Origin: Glandiceps talaboti
Taxonomy: Eukaryota > Hemichordata > Enteropneusta > Spengelidae
Reading direction: 5' to 3'
Length of the DNA: 64,000 nt
Assembly: GCF_964340395.1 (NCBI RefSeq)
Contig: NC_135565.1
Location: 9,784,742-9,848,741, forward strand
The notes under the pieces were generated by a model that was not told the origin of the DNA, searched no databases, and worked only from the letters and a program-made list of their open reading frames with translations. Below are positions 23,301 to 32,500 of this stretch, piece by piece; within the stretch, counting starts at the first letter, position 1, and each line of letters opens with the position of its first letter. A program made the position numbers and the translations under genes.

Positions 23301-25682
23301 TTTACGGACTCGATATCAGTTAACCATTTCATGATTCTACCATTCAATACCATTTTATCACCCCTATCTATCCACCATTACAATTCATCATCATCATCAT
23401 CATCTCTCTCATCATATCACTGCACTGTTACCATAGTAACCAGTTACCATACCAACTAACCAACACCACAACTACCTGGCATGTAGTAGTATAGTCGTAA
23501 AAAAAAGTAAGAAAGGCAAAAGAAACAAAAATACGATGCTAAAATATCCATTTACGGAAAATAGCATTTTCTGAAAAAAACAACATATTTCAGTACATCT
23601 CAAAAAACTGACAGAAATTGAGAATTGACTGATACTAGTGGTATTTACCAAACTTTTTGGGTCTGGCACACATCAGGGCTTTGATATATACTGCTTCATA
23701 CTAATAATAGTAGAAATCTAAAAAAAAGTCTCTGCTCAAACAAATAAGAACACTGAACAACCACATTTATGTAAATTATGGTAATCACATAACTAGCATT
23801 TGTATTTAAGAATCCTCGTAATTGACTTTTTAACAACATTGGCTGTGAAATACATTTCAATGTTTTTAGACAAACACTGTAACACAGCAATACATAAATG
23901 TGTACTTACCGTCTACGAGAACGGCAATCACGAGAGAAATGCCCTCGCTCACCACACTGATAACAACGTAGATTTGGATCATAGCCTCTACGACCCCGAC
24001 CACGAGTACGAGGTCGTGCAAGACTTACTCTGACCCTGCCACCACATAGTAGCCTAATGAGGGAAAAAATACAATAAAAACACTATTTATTCAAGGTTGC
24101 GTTTAACGTAGAATGCGTCTTTGGGACAAATTTCCCTGTAAATCAATGTTGTTCAATTCGCTTAAAACTTTGCCATATGTAAGCTTCTTCCTAGTCCTTC
24201 TGGGGGTTCACTGTCATCAATTTGTTTTTTCCGTACACAGTTAACACAGTATTCAGCGGCCATATTGGATGGTGGCCATATTGGATTCTAAAATGACTAA
24301 ATTTTGATACCGTTTTCAACTAATTTTTAAAAAATTGTATGGTGACCCCAGATTTTTAAAATTGGTTTATGTGAAAATACACGTAGTTAGGAGATTTCTG
24401 GAAAAAAATAACGGCAAAAGTTTAAATATTTTAATTCTTAGGTGCATTCTGTCATAAAGAGGCACTGGCTATACATTTTTTTTGTCGTGATTACTTTCAT
24501 TTCAGGATGATCATAATGTCACACAAGCTCAATATATTAACTTTGTTAATTTAGGCCAAAACCCAAGCCTCCTCCTAAACAAAGATTCACAAGTGTGACA
24601 CCAACGCATTTAAATATGATGTAAACCATTGTCAAATTGTAGCACTAACACCACAATACAATGTAAATACACGGTAAACACATTAAAATACTAAGTTACC
24701 AGATATCCAGTGCTGTTTATCACATTACAAATAAATTTTAATCAATCAACATCTCAGTAGTAAATACAGAACGTGTTATCATAGAAGGCATGAAGGTTTT
24801 CTAAATTTGGTGAGAATTGCGGAAATGGAGTTCGGCAATTGCATTGAAGCCAGACACCCCCCTCTCCCTCCCTCGTCTCTAGTGTTATACGGAATATATT
24901 ATTCATAAATTTATGTTAATATTAATATAGACAGAGAGTAAATTTCAAATGTAGGACCAAGTGAAAGGATGATAGCCCGGTTTTCTATAGTGTCAGCCTT
25001 TTGCAATAACTAGCTGCAGGGTCTTCTGTTTTAATTTAATCCCTTTTGTGATTTTTATAGTGAATTTTATTTTATTTTATTTTAGTTGACATACCAAGTT
25101 TGCATTTTTTGTCTTTTATCTCCCTTTTTTGTCTGTAGATAGGTTTTATATGTACTTTTAAGTGCTCGTATTTTTTATCTTGCATGCATAATTGAATTTT
25201 GTGACAATTAAAGTCTACTTTTTAGATATGTACACCACTCAATTTTACCCTCTTGGTTGGTGGGAAAAAAACATTATTATTATTATAACATACACTCTAA
25301 ATATAGGGTGTTAGGCTTTAATGACACATTCACTTAATTCAGAAAAATGTGGTGGCAACAATTTATATTACCTTCCATCCATGTCTCTCACAGCTTCTTC
25401 AGCATCATCTCTCTTGTCAAAAACAATAAAAGCAAAGCATGGTGGATTTCTTGCAACCCATACTTCACTTAATCGACCATACTTTGAAAAGGCTTTTTCT
25501 ATTTCTTTCTTTGAACAATCTATTCCTAGATCGCCGACATACACCCTATAACCCTCATCTGGGCTTCTGGACCGAGAATGCCGAGAGTTTCGACGCCCCC
25601 CGCCTGAACTGTAACGATCCCTTCTTGGAGACCGAGATCTAGACCTTGACCGAGAACGGGAATAGGACCTGTACCGACTCAT
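4659..25682 (-). CDS. SRSF7-like: SR splicing factor, SRSF7/9G8-like with an extra N-terminal RS stretch (gene A)
   Basis: Minus-strand coding exons: 25682-25372, 24053-23910, 12368-12291, 11808-11776, 11585-11514, 9405-9355, 7802-7752, 4734-4659. Every junction is phase 2 with GT-AG borders. The frame closes to 271 residues with a TAA stop, or 283 if the optional exon at 14743-14708 is used. Order: RS-rich stretch (residues about 5-40), RRM (RNP2 VYVGDL at 47-52; RNP1-like PPCFAFIVF at 80-88), Arg/Gly linker, CCHC knuckle C-x2-C-x4-H-x4-C (134-147), then an RS domain spread over five short exons and a non-RS tail. RRM plus knuckle plus RS is the 9G8/SRSF7 layout, which acts in nuclear splice-site choice and mRNA export. 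Oddities are the RS block before the RRM and Cys where RNP1 normally has Gly. The last two exons are less certain: the 7752 donor is weak, and read-through there would give another C-terminus. An acceptor at 25693 shows that a 5' noncoding exon exists upstream. Confidence 0.88.
5675..6204. mobile_element. Foldback MITE with TIRs of about 70 bp
   Basis: The left end (GGAGACCTCCACTCAAGG, then GGTTCTGGAG, ATTTCATG) is the imperfect inverted complement of the right end (CATGAAATGACTCTCCAG, then CTCGAGTGGCATTCTCC). The interior contains two copies of ACTGAATATTCATGACTCC. Related partial copies are at 14140-14360 and 17872-18130. It lies in the last intron of gene A. Confidence 0.65.
6444..6797. 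mobile_element. Foldback element, related to 62985-63110
   Basis: AAAGTGGCGCAAGCTGAGG near the left end is the imperfect inverted complement of CTCAGCTTGTGCCCCTTTA at the right end. A related arm (AAAGGGGCACAAGCTAAG, then GGCGTAGTTTTTACTG) occurs in AMBRA1 intron 5. Limits are approximate. Confidence 0.45.
7056..7300. repeat. 26-bp minisatellite, about 9-10 copies
   Basis: Tandem copies of a 26-bp unit containing CTTGACTGTAGGGTGTATG, with point variants and one 2-bp insertion. All reading frames through it are repeat artefacts. It lies in the last intron of gene A. Confidence 0.9.
7940..8530 (-). mobile_element. 3' end of a CR1/L2-like non-LTR retrotransposon (degenerate)
   Basis: On the minus strand, frameshifted fragments encode the C-terminal end of a LINE reverse-transcriptase ORF. 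Recognisable parts are LQHAQNTAVRIVS, ITPALSDLHWLLVSYRIQFK and VLLITYKALNNPTPRYIADL, then KYLFTRAF at the ORF end. The typical family motif is ITPxLxxLHWLPVxYRIxFKxLxxxYKAL. The 3' end runs into an (ATTG)n/(ATCG)n tail at 7940-7985, as expected for CR1/L2-type elements with short-repeat 3' tails. Stops and frameshifts make it inactive. It is a 5'-truncated copy in a gene A intron. Confidence 0.8.
8985..9290. mobile_element. Foldback family F, partial copy
   Basis: Shares the arm words of family F: GAATATATACTCTGG, CATCACTGGTTCTGCTGTG, TATTCTCCAATAT, TTCTTCATTCAGC, and TGACCTAAGGG opposite CCTCAGGTCA. Other copies are near 9686, 18160, 18990, 30056, 48240, 60392, 60739 and 63225. Confidence 0.65.
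9355..9405 (-). other. SRSF7-like: Gene A RS-domain exon within repeat-rich DNA
   Basis: A 51-nt minus-strand exon bounded by TTTCAG and GTAAATG. With AG carried over from the previous exon it reads SRSRSFKSSSKSPRKR in phase 2. It is listed separately because it sits between a foldback element and a 53-bp triplication and is easily missed. Confidence 0.75.
9491..9650. repeat. 53-bp tandem triplication
   Basis: Units start with GACAGATTATGG at 9491, 9544 and 9597, an exact 53-bp period. The copies are almost identical, which suggests a recent duplication. Intronic in gene A. Confidence 0.92.
9686..10582. mobile_element. Foldback family F, near full-length copy
   Basis: The outer arms match in inverted orientation: TATACCATACTCAAGCCAAG at the left and CTTGGCTTGTGCATGGTATA at the right. 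CATGTCTATGTCACTGGTTC is opposed by ACCAATGACATAGACACAGG. Inner arms carry CCAATATTTTTC opposite GAAATATATTGG. A 26-G run (9865-9890) and a unique stretch at about 10075-10345 interrupt the palindrome. No transposase is visible, so the copy is non-autonomous. Confidence 0.7.
9865..9890 (+). repeat. 26-nt poly-G tract
   Basis: An uninterrupted run of 26 G inside a family F element. It could form G-quadruplex structure, and its exact length is prone to sequencing error. Confidence 0.9.
11369..11403. repeat. (TATG)n microsatellite
   Basis: Short tetranucleotide run just upstream (plus-strand sense) of the gene A exon at 11514-11585. A much longer array of the same motif is at 26155-26385. Confidence 0.9.
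11992..12254. mobile_element. TA-target MITE, copy 1 (263 bp)
   Basis: TIRs GGCCTTTCCA and TGGAATGGCC, flanked by TA on both sides (11990-11991 and 12255-12256). A second copy is at 34503-34790. The TA duplication and short TIR suggest a Tc1/mariner-type source. It lies between two RS exons of gene A (12291-12368 and 11776-11808), only 36 bp from the 12291 exon. Confidence 0.7.
14140..14360. repeat. Partial copy of the 5675-6204 foldback family
   Basis: Shares GGTTCTG, TTAACATCACATGAATTTC, CCTAGCAGACATGAATATG and ATTAGATGAACA with the 5675-6204 element. Limits are approximate. Confidence 0.55.
14708..14743 (-). other. SRSF7-like: Possible 36-nt cassette exon of gene A
   Basis: On the minus strand, a TTCAG acceptor precedes and a CAG/GTATATA donor follows a 36-nt block. 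It keeps phase 2 at both ends and would add 12 residues (reading PWPGRTREVRN with split Arg codons). It lies in the 11.5-kb intron between the zinc-knuckle exon and the first RS exon, where SRSF3/7-type genes often have regulated exons. The polypyrimidine tract is weak and the peptide is not RS-like, so it may be chance. Confidence 0.3.
15735..15980. repeat. Tandem repeat of about 87 bp, 3 copies
   Basis: Three units each carry ACATAYGGAAAG, CATAAATT, AAACTCTGG and GGRCACAGCCTGT. The third is the most diverged. Intronic in gene A. Confidence 0.85.
16230..16400. repeat. Tandem repeat of about 60 bp, 3 copies
   Basis: Each unit has ATGTATATCATGCATTAATT, then TATGTAATTGATTTTTT. Intronic in gene A. 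Confidence 0.85.
16440..17180. repeat. Diverged repeats of a 100-bp block
   Basis: Three blocks near 16452, 16790 and 16980 share AGCTCTTGACATAT, ACAGAACACT, ATGGTCAGTTT and GTTTCAATTGTT. Two of them are followed by shared ACTCTAGACTAACAAT and ACACAATAAACACA. Unknown family, intronic in gene A. Confidence 0.7.
17872..18130. repeat. Partial copy of the 5675-6204 foldback family
   Basis: Contains GGCATTACCACTCCAGGAAG, GGGTTCTGGAGAGTCATTTC and AATGAATATTCATGACTC, matching the left arm and interior of the 5675-6204 element. Confidence 0.6.
18160..18550. mobile_element. Foldback family F, degenerate copy
   Basis: Starts with TATACCATACACAAGCCAAA and carries the TTCTGTAGTGCTC and TTCTCCAATATTTACC arm words. 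It ends with AACTTGGCTAAAAAAG and AAATATTGGG. Heavily diverged. Confidence 0.5.
18990..19350. mobile_element. Foldback family F, right-hand copy
   Basis: The core palindrome is clear: GGCCTTGTCACTACGAGTC opposite ACTAGACAAGTCGTGAC. It is followed by the right arm (GACTCATATTCTGAGCACTG, GGTTGTCGTGACTTAGAATG, ACAATAACTTAGCTTG). Confidence 0.65.
19736..20672. repeat. Composite satellite array (CTAGCCTAGCC), about 0.94 kb
   Basis: Alternating units: GTTAACTAGCCTAGCCTGCACT (22 bp), and the same core plus GCATGGATATGTAG. Variants (CTAGTCTAGCC, CAGCAC for CTGCAC) group toward the right end, so there is higher-order structure. In gene A intron 2. Confidence 0.92.
20905..20970. repeat. AT-rich (TATAA)n tract
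   Basis: Low-complexity TATAATATAA and TATAATAAAA repeats, intronic in gene A. Confidence 0.85.
21150..21290. repeat. Imperfect duplication with a poly-C run
   Basis: TACCACCCAAGCTGCCATGC (21150s) and TACCACCCAGGCTGCCATGC (21240s), each followed by TTAGCMGGTTT. They are separated by a C14 run and an ATACAGAAAGCA word. Confidence 0.7.
21867..22555. repeat. 37-bp minisatellite, about 18-19 copies
   Basis: Unit contains GGCCTGRGAAGAACCCTGTA, then AYYCACTAATCTAMAAA. Two variants (GAGAAG with AAAAA and GGGAAG with ACAAA) alternate regularly in the left half, giving a 74-bp higher-order period. Some units lack CCACTAAT. In gene A intron 2. Confidence 0.92.
24110..24420. repeat. Dispersed repeat G, copy 1
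   Basis: Shares with 49740-50040 the words GCGGCCATATTGGATGGTGG, CCATATTGGATTCTAAAATG, AATTTTGATA and TTGTATGGTGACCC. No coding sequence. Family unknown. Confidence 0.7.
24510..24860. repeat. Dispersed repeat H, copy 1
   Basis: Co-linear with 38640-38965: ATTCACAAGTG, ATGATGTAAAC, ATCAACATCTC, GTAATAAATACA-like, TGAAGGTTTTC, TTGGTGAGAATTG, GGAGTTCGGCAATTGC and GAAGCCAGACACCCCC. Both copies end at a C run. Confidence 0.7.
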
Positions 25683-26154
25683 GAGTTTTAATCTAGAATA
25701 GACAAAAGAAATTGTTATGAATTAGTGGAGTCATGATGGGCAAATTTTTAGAGTGGCTGACTTGGAATCTGAAGGTTGTAGATTTGAGCCCCATCACTGC
25801 CGGTTGTTTCTGAGTGGTTTGGGCAAGATTTGAATTGGGGACCTGGTAGGATAGAGGTTGCAATGTGAATTCTTTAATCCTATGCACTTATAAAGGCTGC
25901 AATGGAGTGTGTGGTTTTCTTGAATAAAGTCTATTTGTAACAGCAATAGTTTACACACTTTATTTCCGATGTTAACAGTAATTGCATGAAATAGCAATTA
26001 AAAAACCAGGTTAGTTAATTTTCTGGAGCCATTTAAGTATGTTCAATGACACCAATTTCCATTCCATCAAAATATGAATGTCTGCATGATTGAAATTGTT
26101 TGTGGTTGCTGACACCACACGTAGTAATTATCACAAAAGCATATGTGCATTTTC

Positions 26155-26385
26155 TATGTATGTATGTATGTATGTATGTATGTATGTATGTATGTATGTA
26201 TGTATGTATGTATGTAGGTATGTATGTATGTATGTATGTAGGTGTGTATGTATGTATGTATGTATGTATGTATGTATCTATCTATGTATGTATGTATGTA
26301 TGTATGTATGTATGTATGTATGTATGTATGTATGTATGTATGTATGTATGTATGTATGTATGTATGTAGGTAGGTATGTATATAG
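26155..26385. repeat. (TATG)n microsatellite, about 230 bp
   Basis: Almost pure tetranucleotide array with a few TAGG, TGTG and ATCT interruptions. It creates long open frames on both strands that are not genes. Upstream of the gene A start codon. Confidence 0.97.
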
Positions 26386-26437
26386 ATTATTATAATCACA
26401 AATAATCAAATGAATATGCATCATACTACACATATGG

Positions 26438-26575
26438 TGTATGTAAACACAGGTACCCGAATCAGTCTGTATGATTTTTTTTAAATGTATGGTAAATAAG
26501 ACTTACAATGTATTTACCATACATATTTTTTTTTAAATCATACATATTGATTCAAGTGCCTGTGTATGTAAACAT
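26438..26575. mobile_element. Small foldback element
   Basis: TATGTAAACACAGGTACCCG at the left is the imperfect inverted complement of the segment ending CAAGTGCCTGTGTATGTAAA at the right. An inner pair, ATGGTAAATAAG and TGTATTTACCAT, continues the stem. Confidence 0.6.
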
Positions 26576-27451
26576 ACACACAAGCTTTTAACAGTATAAC
26601 CATAGACGGTCGAGGGTCTATGATCTAACACAAGAACCTGTGTTTCAGTGCCTAAATGAACAGAAAAGGGATATGCAATGTACACTATCATGGTAGCATG
26701 AAATGGGAGTATATTTGTACCTCCATGGTACTCTGTACACTTCTAGCAGCCCTCCCTCATTGAGTACAGAATATTGGAAAAATATATAAATATACACATA
26801 AAATGCTTTAAAAATATAATGTCACGCATACATGATACAATACACTCACGCTCGCCATACACTTTCACTTTCAAGTTTCTATGTGTCCTACCCTGTACTG
26901 AACATTTGGTGTCACCACTAAAAATGATCTCATGGAAGCTGTTGCAGTCTTGAACCCAGTGGCGGTAAAACCAATGTATTCAAAATTTAATCCGAATACC
27001 AATATGGTTTACCAAATTACCGTTTTTACCGGCCCTGTTACTGAATCGAATTATCGTAGAAATGCTTCCTCGTGTACCCCGGATTTGCCCATACTTTGCC
27101 CTCGGTAGATACGTCAATGGCGGTACGCCACGTCAGCATACAACCAACTAAATGATATTAATATTAAGTTTGTTAACCCAAGCACATATTGTTGATAATT
27201 GCACTGAACTCTAGTAATAACGTTACAATATTGCATTTTAATGTTGACGAATGGCCGACGCGGCCCGGCCATAAATATGATAAACAACCCATGCAACTTT
27301 TACAAGTTTTAGCTACATTGAGAAGTGGAAAGTCAGACTGCATGGGTGTTATGAAACGTGTTAAAAGCAATCCGTCCATTTGCTGCAAAATTGGGTACTC
27401 TGACCACACTGTACAACATATGTGCAATACGATGACACAATGGAAACTCAC

Positions 27452-27834
27452 CAGTAAATACAGCTACACACATGTACATCGTACTGACACCGGACGCAGA
27501 TATACCTCGGTCACGACCTCCTTCTTCGGATTTTCGGGTATATCCGGAAAAGTTCGTATACAGATTGCACAGGCAAATTAACCAATATAGCGCATATTCT
27601 TTAACTTTTAAAATTTTATAAGAAAGAAAAATACACTAATATATTCCTGAAGTACTTGTATACGCTCATGAATTGATATTTAAGGCAAACAAATAAATAT
27701 CCGACACTGTCCGATGTTTCGACATTTGACCGAACATTTCCGAAGGTCGTAAATTACTTCCGGCGATATATTCAACGCGAAGCGCAAGCCGGAGTCTCGT
27801 GTGTGTGTGCAGTGGTCGTCAACGGTCAAAGACG
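27452..27834. promoter_or_regulatory. Putative bidirectional promoter of the two SR genes
   Basis: On the plus strand, AAAGACG/GTGAGT (donor at 27835) marks the end of a 5'UTR exon for gene B. It can splice to the acceptor at 29509, nine bases before the gene B ATG. On the minus strand, TTTACTG/GTGAGTTT (donor at 27451) could end a 5'UTR exon for gene A, whose ATG exon has an acceptor at 25693. The roughly 380 bp between the donors has more CpG than its surroundings and includes an ETS-type ACTTCCGG at 27756-27763. Start sites are inferred, not observed. Confidence 0.5.
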
Positions 27835-29006
27835 GTGAGTGCCAAAAATAGCGAAAATGTCAAACCTTTTGTAAGACATCTGGTTGTACCTGGGAAAACG
27901 TTGATTTAATGAACTAGTTGCTATACGTGTCGAATTTTGAAACAGACAATATTCATTTTAAGAGCTGCCGACCAACATTTTTAGCTAGCTGTGAGCAGTG
28001 GTGTCCATGATCGAATGCAAATAAATTACCAAACCATAGTCTGAGTTGCAAGCTCATTTGGCATGTTTGTGGTAATCTCGACACCATTTATTCTACTGAC
28101 AAGTTCTCTTGGTAAAGACATGCAATGGTACTATACTGTGAATTCACAGCTAGCTGCAAACGGCTTTTAGTTGTGCGTACATTTCGTCAGCATTTTGTGG
28201 TGTACATGAAAACAATAACGAGTAACGTGTGGACATGTACTGAGTCTGAGCATGGATGGTCTGAGATCCTGAACACAAATCCATTCCATGGCATGTCCAT
28301 GGATGGTTGCAGTGGTTAGGTTATGGAAGTACATGTATATTCTTTTGCTTGGTCGCAAATGGCAGGCAACCTTTGATATTTTGTAGACAAAACTTAAATA
28401 ACGTGGTAACTTTCACAATATTTTAAGTCAGTTACACCTTAGAGTAATTTTACTGACGGTATAATTACTCCAAGGTTACACAAATGGATAGTTTGCTACA
28501 TTTGTAGTCTGTAGTGGCTTGGCTCTGTCGCTGTCCATCAATCATCCACTTATTTTCTTTGCAAACCCTGTAAGAAAATAAAAAATGAAATGAAAAATGA
28601 TGAAAACAAAGCTACAATTATTGCAGCAACATTTGAACATGATGAAAGGTGAAGGACTATCAGTGAATTTATTGTCAGTGAGTTTTGTATTATACATCAT
28701 TCATTTACATATACATGTAGGTAGAACAATGGGTGTGTTTGATTTACATGATGAAACAAAGGGACAAGATACTGTCACCAGGAGCATATAATGCCAGGAG
28801 TCTGGTTGTACCAGAGATGGCTTCTCCACTCTTAATGGTTGTACTTGGATATAAAAATTTTGATGTTGAATAACTTTAATACTGTATGTGTATAACACAG
28901 TCATTGTAAATATTTGTGAAGGTCGGACAACTAAGAAGCAATGTCTAGTCAAAGGTGGCAATGAGCATTTGCATCACTAATCTATTATTGAGATAATAAT
29001 AGATCC

Positions 29007-29232
29007 TAGACTGTCGACAGTCACTCGTGCCTTTTTTGCTTCATTTTATCTAAAACTAAAGTCAACGCCGTGCTCCGATCCGAAGCAATACTATAATCGC
29101 ATACTGATAGCGAGGACCGAAGGCCCGATCTGTATGTGATTATAGTAGTATTGCTCCGGATCAGAGTGTGGCGACAACTTTAGTTTTAGATAAAATGAAG
29201 CACAAAAGGCACAAGTGACTGCCGACAGTCTA
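29007..29232. mobile_element. MULE-like foldback MITE with a 9-bp target duplication
   Basis: TIRs start TAGACTGTCGACAGTCACT and end AGTGACTGCCGACAGTCTA. The stem continues through TTTATCTAAAACTAAAGT, leaving a short loop. Flanks AATAGATCC (28998-29006) and AATAGACCC (29233-29241) are a 9-bp duplication with one mismatch, typical of Mutator-like elements. In gene B intron 1. Confidence 0.75.
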
Positions 29233-29518
29233 AATAGACCCATGTTTGCATGAAATCTGACTTCGCTAATGGATATTTCCTTTTCGTGAAGCATACATGT
29301 ACTTTTCCAGAAGTTCAAGGCATTTCCAAAATAGGCCCTAACGCCATGCAAATTGTCCAAATTCAACATACATGTGTACATAGTATTAGTTGTAACATAG
29401 GGTTACCTTATTGTAGTAGTTCTCTACATGTACATGTACATGTATTTTGAATGTCATTAGTGCAGCCATGAACAAGATGATCTTACAAATGAATTTTTTT
29501 GTGCTGCAGATATTTAAC

Positions 29519-32500
29519 ATGTCTCATGGTCATTTCCGAGATGGGTGCCCTTTGAATTGTAAAGTGTATGTTGGAGATCTGGGAACCAATGGTACTCGTC
29601 ATGAAATAGAAAATGCATTCGGCAAGTATGGACCTCTACGTAATGTGTGGGTGGCCAGAAACCCTCCAGGTTTTGCATTTGTTGAGTATGAGGATCCCAG
29701 AGATGCAAGTGATTCAGTGAAAGCGTTAGATGGACGGTAAGTCTTCTGTTTTAAATGCCTTGATATACACATATTGAAGCCATCAACACAGTGATGTTGG
29801 TCTTTCTAAATACTCAATTCTACCATAGACCCTACACATGATTCTACAGACACAACAATGGACATGTCCACATATCAAAACAACATGGCTTCCCACATCC
29901 AGCATGGGTGATCAGCCATTCCCAATAAGAACCTGTGAGGGCGCACTACCCTGATACCATCTCATTATTCTATCTCATCCAACCTTAGTCAGGCAACCCT
30001 TTCAAAATGTTGGCTGATAGGTGGCAGAACACATCATATCTTACAGACTAACGTGTATAATTAGATGTTATTCCCCAATATTTTTCTTCATTCAGCCAAG
30101 GAAAATATGGGAGACCTAAGGGGTCTTTGTCAATACGAGTCAATAAACGCAGACAAGTAGTGACATCCCTTAGGCAGTGTTCTCCACGAGGGGTTTTTGA
30201 GGGGCGCACCGCCCCTCTGTTTTCATGGACCGCCCCTCTGTTTACAGAACCGCCCCTCTGTTTGCGTTCAGCGCCCCTTTGTTTTGGTGTGAACGTCTTC
30301 AAGAGATTCTATTCAATGCCGTTAATGAAGGAAGTGAACAGCGACACTGCGTCTATCATCATTTATGAACTTATTTATCGCCTTGATTATAACAATGGTA
30401 GCCGAAACAAAAACAGTAAATGTAGTACCGTCGTAAAGTAGAAGACGGTACGTTGGTAGTTTCTATGGCCGGGTATATCAAGCCGGTAATTTCCAAGCCT
30501 TCCCGTATACGTAATACAGTACGCATACGATGTACGATGTCACGGCAATTTTCGTATTGTATCGATAAATACGAACAAAATCCTAAAATTTATACATGTT
30601 CTTTAGAAATAACTACTCCGGTACGGTTCCATGGTAAAATTTATGTCCTAAATGATCACGTTTGGATGTGAATCGCGATCGTAGTACCACGAGGTAGCTC
30701 CGATGTGGCAGCCATGTTTGTTACTGTACATTTGCACTGAACGTATTCGGTTATTCTTAGCCCAAATTCGTCACATTAAAAATGTACGTATTTCCGGCAA
30801 ATTTGGATGAAAAATCATTTTCCATTCATGAAAATTAAAAGGATATCAAATTTTAGAGAAATAAAGGAAAATGAATTGTTTTCAATTAATTTTTATGAAT
30901 GACATGCACATTTACAAGGTGAAACCAACAACTCAAAACTAAGTGATAGCTAGCCTAGAGGTGCATACATGTACATCAACAATGCCATGTGTTGTCACTC
31001 CTGTGTGTAAAACATGCTTGCCAACATTACTATAACATCGTTTGTGTAACTGTCAACCTCCTACCTGAAATTTTTACATTGTGAATTATGTGAAAGGTTT
31101 GGAAATTGGTGATTACAATACATTTCAGTACATTTTAGTTTGCTGAATGAATAAAATAGGAGTTTTTGATTTTGGAAACTTTTTTCACTTCCTAATATTA
31201 TGATCTGGAAATATGCTAATGATATGCAAATAAATATGCAAATTAGGGCGCCCCTGTATTTTTCTAAATTGTGGAGAACCCTGCTTAGGTCATGAGTTTA
31301 TTCCGGCTGAATGAAGAAAAATACTGGAGAATAACATAATGATATCAGCGGCAGTAATATCAAAAAAATAATGAAAACTAACAGTTTGGGCTCATATTTC
31401 AAACACTGCAGAACTGATGATGTAGACACATGTTGTCTCGACCAGTGTGCCCTCTAATGATAGCCAAATTTTGTTGTTGTGAGTCAAAATGAAAAAAACT
31501 GGAATTTCTTGTGAGTCACCACATAGTAAGAGATAGGGGAACACCAAATTTTGGTGCGTCACTAGAAATTGTGTGTCAGTGGCGCGTCAAATTGGCTTAG
31601 GGGGCACACTGGTCATGACGTAGGCGCACATTGATGTGACGTAGAACAACCAGTGTATATATTCCATATTTTTTGTTCAACTTGGCTTGTGCATTGTATA
31701 ATCATCTTCTTGTATCTTACAGTGTCCTATGCGGTGTTAGAGTAAGAGTGGAAGTGTCATCTGGTAAGAGTCGATGGGCTCAATGGGGTAGACCACCACC
31801 ACGTAGATCATTCTCTGAGGAACGCTGCTATGAATGTGGAAAGCAAGGACACTTTGCAAGGGATTGCTACCATGCCAGGGGTAGTCGCGGTGGTGGTGGA
31901 CGTCGTGACGGTGGTAGTCGTGATGGTGGTAGTCGTGATGGTGGTAGATACAGGCGACGCTCTAGGTAAATCACTGAAATTTATTTGTAATTCAGTTGTA
32001 CATTATGTAAAGGTTGTGTGTGAAAGGTATATGTAAAGTTATAAATGTCACTATCTCCTTTCATACATCATGTAAACTACAGTAAAGCTCAAGATTCTCT
32101 TCTGCTTTGCTAGCCCAGTATCGGCCTCATATATCATGTATTTCTGATCTGTAAAACATTAATGTACTACTAAAACAGAAACACTATAGACTTTCAATTA
32201 GGTGGCGTGTTTTCGTTTTTACATCTCTCGTGTTTTTTGTTGCAAATTACACAAACAAAATACAGCCAAAATCTTCCTTGTTTTATTTAACAGTGTTAGA
32301 GTAATGATTTGTGTTCACTTTGAGATAAGATGTATCATTCTGTATGCTTGCATGCTATCTGTGTCCGTTTTTGATATGTATGTACGTGTAATTTGTAACA
32401 ACAAAAAACATTGTGTTGCCAAATTGAAATGCTATAGTCACTCTGGTTTGGTAGTAAACAACACTGTTGCCAAATTGAAACGCTATAGTCACTCTGGTTT

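Larger units (their letters stand above)
30056..31702. mobile_element. Foldback family F copy, split by two nested elements
   Basis: The left core starts TTCCCCAATATTTTTC and runs to CCCTTAGG. The right core resumes at 31290 (TCATGAG, then GGCTGAATGAAGAAAAATAC) and ends CAACTTGGCTTGTGCATTG near 31700. It is interrupted by the nested 1.1-kb element (30175-31283) and a hAT MITE (31443-31611). Its right end lies only about 20 nt before the AG acceptor (31721-31722) of the gene B zinc-knuckle exon. Confidence 0.75.

Noticed and set aside
26090-26399. Open frames of 81-101 codons (YVCM and HTYI repeats) on both strands
   Set aside because: They are translations of a (TATG)n microsatellite.
27189-27581. 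130-codon plus-strand frame
   Set aside because: No domain and no splice or Kozak support. It lies opposite the likely 5' exon of gene A and the divergent promoter, so it is probably chance.
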